A stretch of DNA of 64,000 nt from the NCBI GenBank assembly GCA_033239125.1, contig BSWB01000008.1, positions 10,074,001-10,138,000 on the forward strand, read 5' to 3'. The notes below the pieces were generated by a model. It saw only the letters and a program-made list of their open reading frames with translations, was not told the origin of the DNA and searched no databases. Both the position numbers and the translations under genes were made by a program. Of this stretch, positions 57,840 to 64,000 are shown in pieces. The stretch's first letter is position 1. Every line of letters starts with the position of its first letter. Source of the DNA: Fagopyrum homotropicum (taxonomy: Eukaryota > Streptophyta > Magnoliopsida > Caryophyllales > Polygonaceae).

Positions 57840-58410
57840 TGTTAAGCGGTAACCTTACTATCCCGTTATAGAGTCGCATTCTTTTATTTATATAATTATT
57901 GTCGTGTGGAATTTTTACTCTCTTTCACCTCACTTTTCTCTCTCCTCGTAACCCTATCCTACCTGTCCCCTGTTGGCTTCCTCCTTCAACCTCCTTGTCC
58001 AGAGGATTTCCGGCGTCCCGCACCAGAACGGCCACCACTCGCCGGCCATCTTCGTTGTTGCGCCACTAGAAATCGTTGCGACCAACCGCACCCACGAACT
58101 GCAAGTGTACGAGCCTACAGAGCCCTGTAGTCACCATTCGCAGCGGCTCACAGTCCGTCGCCGCGGTTGTGCAAGGCTAGTCTGGCCGTTCCGCTGTGGC
58201 CAGTATTAATGGGCACATAACGTTCAGCCCTTTTGTATACCCTATACTTATTGCACATAACATTCAACCCTTTTGTATACCCTATACTTATTGCACATAA
58301 CTTTCAACCCTTTTGTATACCTTGCATATACTTACTACACAAGCTTTGTATGTAATATAAATATTAAACCCTTGAGGTTAATACAAGTGTGTGGAACAAT
58401 TATCTCTTCA
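57840..58410 (+). repeat. 5' LTR of the right-hand Copia (boundary approximate)
   Basis: TGTTAAGCGG at 57840 to CTCTTCA at 58410, two bases before the primer site. A 40-base unit (CCCTTTTGTATACCCTATAC) is repeated 2.7 times at 58214-58320. The start is a guess from TG and typical length. Confidence 0.4.
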
Positions 58411-58412
58411 TA

Positions 58413-58424
58413 TGGTATCAAGAG
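58413..58424 (+). other. Primer binding site of the Copia element
   Basis: TGGTATCAAGAG, a common Copia variant of the iMet primer complement. Confidence 0.7.
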
Positions 58425-58496
58425 CCAACTAGGATAACGCCAAATTTTTTTTCGGCTGCATCTTCTGCTTGTCTATCACTGCCGCTTGCTTCCATG

Positions 58497-59560
58497 GCAA
58501 ACACCACAAACTTTCTTGCTACCACCAGCTCCACCACCCTCAACTTTCAACTACCCAACATTAAGTAAAACTCGACAGTCACAATTACTCGTTATGGAAA
58601 AATACCGCTAAGTCCACTCTCGAGGCCTTCGATCTCGAAAGCTTTCTCTTATCCACAACCACAGTTCCGGACTCTACTCTTTCACTTACGGATGGTGACA
58701 CTGATCCCAAGCCAAACCCCACCTTTATTGAATGGCGCCGAAAAGACCGACTTGTGCTTCTGTGGCTCCGTCTCAATCTCACTGAGCGCCCCCTCGCACT
58801 CGTCTATCGCTCGAAAACAGCTGCTGAGGCCTGGACTACTCTTGAGCGCTCGTATCAGTCTCAGACGAGAGCTCGAAGAATGGCCTTGAAACAACAACTT
58901 CAATCTCTGCGCAAGGACTCCTTATACATGATGGAGTACATTGAAAGGAAGAGATCCATCTCCGATTCGCTTGTTGATAGTCTTTATGTCGTCTCTACTG
59001 AAGACCTTATTATTTACATCTTGAATGGTCTCGACTCGTCTTATGGTCCATTCATCACGGCTTTCATGATACGGGTCGATGATTCCACCATTGATGATCT
59101 CGTTGGGCTCCTACTTTAAGAAGAAGAACGCTTGCTCCGGGATAACTCTGACGTTGCACCGCTTGTCTCGTCTGCGGGCATATTGACCACACCCCCGCCT
59201 ACCGCCAATTATTCTAGCAACTCTGTGGCCCTAACCGCTCGTCTTTTGGTCCTCGCAACCGACAACCATATTCTCAACAATCTGGTAACACTTCGAATTC
59301 TCGTGGCTCCAGTAACTCTCCACGATCCCAATCTCGCTTCCCCAATAACTCTGATGATAGTAGACCAAGAATATCATGTCAGATTTGTGGAGAAAATAAA
59401 CATCGGGCCCTAAAATGTTGGAACCGTCACAATGAAACGGACTTCCCACCGACCCGTCGCCGTTCAAACTACACAGGGCCGCCCTCCTCGAGTCGGTTTG
59501 CTAACAGTACGAACACAACGCCACCTTCCTCACTTGTTGACCCAACCTAGTATTTCGACA
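58497..59560 (+). pseudogene. Copia gag, decayed
   Basis: ATG at 58497; TAA and a frame change near 58563. The main frame then reads from KLDSHNYS through AEAWTTLERSYQS (58754-59119), ending in TAA. A CCHC knuckle (CQICGENKHRALKC) follows in another frame near 59380-59420. Frameshifts and stops break it. Confidence 0.7.
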
Positions 59561-59602
59561 CTGGAGCATTGGATCGTGTGACGTCTCAACTAGACAATCT
59601 GC

Positions 59603-60640
59603 ATGTCTCGGACCAATATCATGGATCAGATAGTCTTCAAGTCGGAAACGAGTCAAACCATTCTCCGCGGCACTCTTGAACATGGCCTCTATCGTCTCCA
59701 ACAACTGGCCACCAACGCCCCACCTTCCACCCTCCTCAGTTCCCGCACATCTTTAGATGGTTGGCATCGTCGTCTTGGTTATCCTCATGAGTCCGTTCTT
59801 AAGTCCTTAGTTTCAATTCACAAACTCCCGTTATCATCTAATAAGCTTCTCCCTATTTGTGGAGCATGTTAGTTAGGTAAAAGCCGTCACTTAAACCTTC
59901 CTACATCTCATATGTCTGCATTGAACGCCTTTAATCTTGTGTACTCGGATGTTTGGGGTCCCTCCCTGGTTTTGTCATTGAATGATTCTTGTTATTTTGT
60001 CTTATTTATCGATGATGCAACTAAGTTCACTTGGATATATTTTATGTCTCATAAATCTCAAGTTCGCGAAATCTTCACTACATTCCATGCTATGATTATT
60101 ACTCATTTCAACTCACGCATAAAAGCTTTCCAAACCGATTGGGGAGGGGAATTTCGAAGCTTAACCACTTTTTTCACCGCTAACGGTATCGATCATAGGA
60201 TCTCATGTCCTCACACCCAAGAACAAAACGGTGCGGTTGAACGCCGCAACAGGGTTGTAATCGAAAAAGGTCTATCTCTTCTCCCCCATGCCTCACTCCC
60301 ACAATTGTTTTGGGAGCATGCTTTTGATACCGCCATCTATCTCCACAATCGGAACCTCACGCCTCTTCTCCACAATAAATCTCCTTTCGAACTACTCTAC
60401 AATAGACAACCCGACTATGAGTTCCTAAAAATTTTCGGTTGTCTTTGCTACCCCTTCTTTCGTCCATATAATTCCCACAAAATTGATTTCCGCTCTCTTC
60501 CGTGTCTCTTCTTGGGTTATAGCTCCAAACACAAGGGATATATTTGCTACCATATGCCAACAACTTGAATGTATGTCGCCCGTCACGTTGCCTTCGATGA
60601 AACCTCGTTTCCTTACATCACCATGCACAAACAAGGGTCA
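59603..60640 (+). pseudogene. Copia integrase, three segments of one frame split by nonsense codons
   Basis: The zinc-binding part (WHRRLGYPHES, ICGAC) ends at TAG 59870-59872, where Gln is usual (CAG to TAG). The same frame resumes at 59873 and is open through 60568: SDVWGP, FQTDWGGEF and NGAVERRNR supply the D, D and E of the catalytic core. It stops at TGA 60566-60568 before MYVARHVAFDE, where Arg (CGA to TGA) is likely. Both changes are C to T in methylation contexts. Confidence 0.8.
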
Positions 60641-60949
60641 TTGTCTACTCCCGTTACTGAGCCCCCAAATACATCATCTATTCTCCATTTAGCATCACAT
60701 CCTCCATGCTCAAACAGTCCCCTGCATACTCCTTTTTCCTTCCTCCTTCTCCCAACCCAACACCACGCAACTCGCCCTCTGTAGCCTCCTCTCGCATGCG
60801 GTCTCTGACCCCACCACCTCCTCCTCCCCATCCCACTCGTCACAGTCATCGCCGTACATACCCCAACTCTCGACTTCGTGACTATGTTTGTCACACCTCC
60901 ACATTATCCTCCGAACCCACAACTTTCAAACAAGCCTCATCCCTACCCG

Positions 60950-61618
60950 AATGACAACAAGAAATGCAGGAAGAGTATCGGGCCCTTATGCGGAATAACA
61001 CTTGGGAACTCGTTCCCCGTACTTGTAATTCTAACCTTGTTGGTTGCAAATGAGTTTACAGGACTAAGCAGAATGCCGATGGCACGATACAACGTTACAA
61101 AGCTTACCTTGTTGCAAAAGGATTCCATCAGGAAGAAGGATTTGAATACTTTGACACATTTAGCCCCGTTGTCAAGCCAACCACAATTCGTCTTGTCTTC
61201 ACCATTGCTTTATCTCGTCAATGGCCCATACGTCAACTAGACATCAATAACTCCTTCTTAAAGGGTGATCTTGCAGAAACTGTTTACATGGAACAACCAC
61301 CCAGATTTGCTGATCTCTCTCATCCAACTCATGTATGCCGTCTCCGAAAAGCTTTCTACGGCCTCAAACAGGAACCCAGTGCCTGGTTTACCAAGCTCAA
61401 GTCGTTCTTCGTCGCTCACAAATTCAGGGCATGCCAATCTGACACATCTCTTTTCGTCTTTGACAATGGTAAACTAACCCTCTATGTTCTCGCCTATGTG
61501 GATGATCTAATTGTAACAGGTTCTGATGAAAAAGCTCTCACCAAGTTAATCCATGCACTTCATCGGGCCTTCTCTGTACGTGATCTCGGCCCCCTCAATT
61601 TTTTTCTTGGTATTGAAG
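60950..61618 (+). pseudogene. Copia reverse transcriptase, interrupted by element 3
   Basis: EEYRALMRNNTWELVP, NLVGCKW, then TGA in place of a residue before YRTKQNADGT; FYGLKQEPSAWF and AYVDDLIVTG follow. The reading ends at GIEV at 61618, where the LTR of the next element begins. Five bases TGAAG (61614-61618) are the expected left target duplication. Confidence 0.8.
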
Positions 61619-63198
61619 TGTTCGCCACTTAGCGTGCGTGCAAATAAGTCTTAAATTTATAAAACTAGAAATCAAGCAAGCGAACCCGCAGTGTACGGAT
61701 CGACGTAGTTAAGCAAGAATTCCAGAGTATCGAACACAGGGATTTGGAGGGAACAAATTCAATTATAAGTTTGTCAAGCAAGTAAAAGGGTAAGCTTTGC
61801 AAATATATTGGGAAAACAGCAACCCTAAAGATCTAGGTGTCTAATTGTGGCAGTCTATTCAAGATATACTAAAGAACAAAGGACAAAGTTAAGAGTTGCA
61901 AAGGTATGCTAAGGTAAAGCAATGTCCGGTGAAGTTCCAAGGCTTTATATGACTTATCTAGAAATACTCTCTATAAAGGTTGTTGAGGCTTCAGTATAGA
62001 AAGGATCTAAAGACGAGAATTAATCTCAAATACCCAAATTTGTAACCCAAGGATCAAGACTAACTAAACCGATTAAGGTTGTGACACTCGAAATCGAAGT
62101 AGAGGTTGTTGAGGCTTCACTACTACCTAGAAAAGGCAAGCCAAGACTAAGTTGAAGCTAATCTTTAACTTTGGATCAAAGTAAAAGCAAGGTTCGTAAA
62201 CTGGCACAAATTATGGGTAGATCTTGAGTTCCACGGCCGTGGAACCTCAAGAACAAACCGTGGTTTTGGTTCGTCGGCGAATTTCTCTAACTCTCAGGGT
62301 CCAATCTGTTTACGATCGATCTATCATCATCTAAGCCACAACTATCAACCCTTCACCTTAGAATTGCTAAAGGGTTTTAGCCAATAATCATCATTATGAT
62401 ATCAATAATCAAATATGAAAGGGAGAAAATGTAAAACCTTGAAATCTCAATAATAAACTCAAAACAAATGTTAATCAAACACAATAATCGCAAACCGCGT
62501 TCAATGGATGTAGAATCAAAGGAACAGAAAAACCTCACAAAATTTCTAGGGACAATAAAGAACAGGATATCTATCCGCCTTCAAATGTAAACCCTAAGAT
62601 CTTCCAACTCCAAAAATAGGAAATTGCGTCCTTCCCCAAATCTTCCCTGTACGCAATAAAATCTTCAAGCCTCCCTCTCTTTGGGGATCCAAATCCTGGG
62701 GCTGTCACCGTCCGCCTTTCAATGTTGAAGGCTATCGAATATTTGTAGGGATAAAACTAGGGTTTAATGATGAAACCCTAAATATTTTGGGCTGAAAAGA
62801 AGTCGAGCCGCTGGTATCAGAAGATACTTTGGGCCGCGTAAGACGGTATCAGAAGATACTTTGGCGCGTCACACGGTATCAAAGAATACTTTGGGCCGCC
62901 TAACGGTATCAGAAGATACTTTGGCGCGTCAGACGGTATCAGAAGATACTTTGGCGCGTCCTAAATTCCTTTTATGCTCCTTTTTGTACCGCTTCAAGCC
63001 TTAATCCTTAAATGTGCCATTTTTGCTCTATAATTCGCTAAATTACCAACAAATGCAATAAAACTCTGTGTAGACCTCTATTCTTGCAAAGTAGGTAAAT
63101 ATAACCATAAATTCCATGAATGTATGTCTATGCATGCAAAATTAAGGGAAAATCTATATAAATACATGTCTAAAAATAGGTCATAATTCATGTCATCA
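61619..63198 (-). repeat. 3' LTR of element 3 (1580 bp)
   Basis: Ends TGTTCGCC and GTCATCA on the plus strand. One TTCCACGGCCGTGGAA palindrome at about 62230-62245 and a five-fold repeat at 62812-62960. Confidence 0.75.
62812..62960. repeat. Five-fold tandem repeat in the element 3 LTR
   Basis: Unit of about 31 bases, GGTATCAGAAGATACTTTGG plus a CG-rich spacer (GCGCGTC or GCCGCGT). Each unit contains the inverted repeat GTATC-AGAA-GATAC; in the third copy it reads AGAATAC. Confidence 0.85.
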
Positions 63199-64000
63199 AA
63201 ATATCCCATACTTGACTCTTGCTTGTCCCCAAGCAAGGTTCAAACTTAAAATAAAAGATGATATGGATTATGAATATGCAAAAATAAAGAAAAACCACAA
63301 TATTTTGGTTGTGCTTCTATTCATAGATTACCCTCAAATGGTTGTTTCATAGCTAATGAAAATCATCATATGATCAAAAGGAATTATATCATGAAAAAGA
63401 TAATCACACTTTGAAAGAAAATCATGACATGCATCATAACTTGCAATATATCAAAATAATCATGAAGAATCCAGTTTAGACCACAAAGCCAAACAACATA
63501 CTCAAAGATCTTAAGGTCTTTCAAGCAAAGGTGAAGAAACGTGAATAGGTAGGAAACTTATAAAGGAATGTGGTGTATAAATCCGGGAAAAAGGAACAAC
63601 ACAAACTCTTTTTCTTTTTACTATTTGAACTAACCACCAATTTAGAGCTTTGCTCTTTACTTTTTGCACAAATTCTTTTTCGACTTTACTTTGGAAGTAT
63701 GGACAGCGGTGCACAAAAACCGAAGCCTAGAAGATCGGCGTTTTCTCAATTTCGAGATGCCTCAAACCCTTGATGCACATACCATAATCCGTTAGGAATA
63801 TCGCTCAATCTGACTTTGGCAAGACACAAATACCCGGCTATGTGAATGGTGCCGAGTTACTAATCATCAAGATTGACTTCCCCAAACCTATTTTTCTAAC
63901 TTTGAATTCCAAATTTTTCTTTCATGGCCCTCCCACATCAAACATGCCAAAATTCAACTCTTCCTAGTTCCCGGATAGGTAAGGGATGCAATTATTTCAT
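63199..64000 (-). other. 3' noncoding region of element 3 with conserved block
   Basis: Hairpin CTTGCTTGGGGACAAGCAAG (complement at about 63218-63240), stem-loop at 63644-63656, and the shared block at about 63690-63990. No ORF. Confidence 0.7.

Larger units (their letters stand above)
61619..64000 (-). mobile_element. Athila-type element 3, 3' end only, inserted in the Copia RT
   Basis: The LTR at 61619-63198 starts TGTTCGCCACTTAGCG, identical at this end to element 1, but is otherwise a different family. Beyond it lies the polypurine-side hairpin and the cross-family conserved block. The orientation is minus; coding parts lie to the right of the window. Confidence 0.8.

Noticed and set aside
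61265..61632. Intact Copia RT gene
   Set aside because: Only an open segment; stops lie upstream and the frame is cut by an LTR at 61618.

Overview
The window is nuclear DNA from a flowering plant, most likely a eudicot. The evidence is intron-rich cytosolic Cu/Zn superoxide dismutase (SOD) genes with GT/AG splice sites, Ty3 and Copia LTR retrotransposons of plant lineages primed by tRNA-iMet or tRNA-Asp, a MULE carrying a DUF1985/Ulp1-type gene, Tourist-like MITEs and a Helitron. The species cannot be named from the sequence. The only clearly functional host genes are two Cu/Zn-SOD genes in tandem (33978-35574 and 45872-47247, both + strand). Almost everything else is nested mobile DNA.

Layout. 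1-6416: a minus-strand chromovirus (Tekay/Del-like) whose gag-pol frame is open from 3559 through the left edge, with its tRNA-iMet primer site and a 2.6 kb 5' LTR. That LTR lies in a related LTR fragment (6417-7210) of opposite orientation. 7211-32392: a decayed MULE. Its mudrA transposase exon (7407-7764) is split by Athila-type element 1 (7765-15605, TSD ATTTG) and resumes at 15606-15964. Its noncoding DNA, full of ACCAGAAA words, is split by Athila-type element 2 (16296-27753, TSD GGCAC). A degenerate DUF1985/Ulp1-type gene follows on the minus strand. 32393-49303: the SOD pair, separated by about 10 kb of TE debris: a Tourist MITE in an SOD intron, a MULE with 9-bp TSD and roughly 115-bp TIRs, and a minus-strand Copia relic that itself contains an LTR, two MITEs and a foldback element. 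49304-54357: a candidate Helitron with captured-looking exon fragments and a 5'-truncated LINE. 54487-56259: a solo-like LTR related to the first one. 57840-61618: a plus-strand Copia with nonsense codons, cut at 61618 by a third Athila-type element (61619 to the right edge).

The three Athila-type elements are the most interesting part. Element 1 has lost nearly all of gag, protease and the start of RT but keeps RT-RNase H-integrase. Element 2 has an unbroken 1379-codon frame of gag-protease-integrase from which RT and RNase H are missing, between LTRs differing at only about a dozen of 1763 positions. The coding losses are complementary. All three families share a conserved noncoding block 5' of the 3' LTR. 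It includes a short hairpin whose stem shows two compensatory base-pair changes between families and a second hairpin next to the polypurine tract, which looks like selection on RNA structure. Elements 1 and 2 each carry their own short CG-rich palindrome, spread over noncoding DNA and, in element 2, in coding inserts as well. LTR-confined short repeats occur in element 2, the third element and the Copia.

Limits: boundaries marked approximate were set by eye. Family names rest on recognised motifs, not on database searches. LTR differences were counted by eye.
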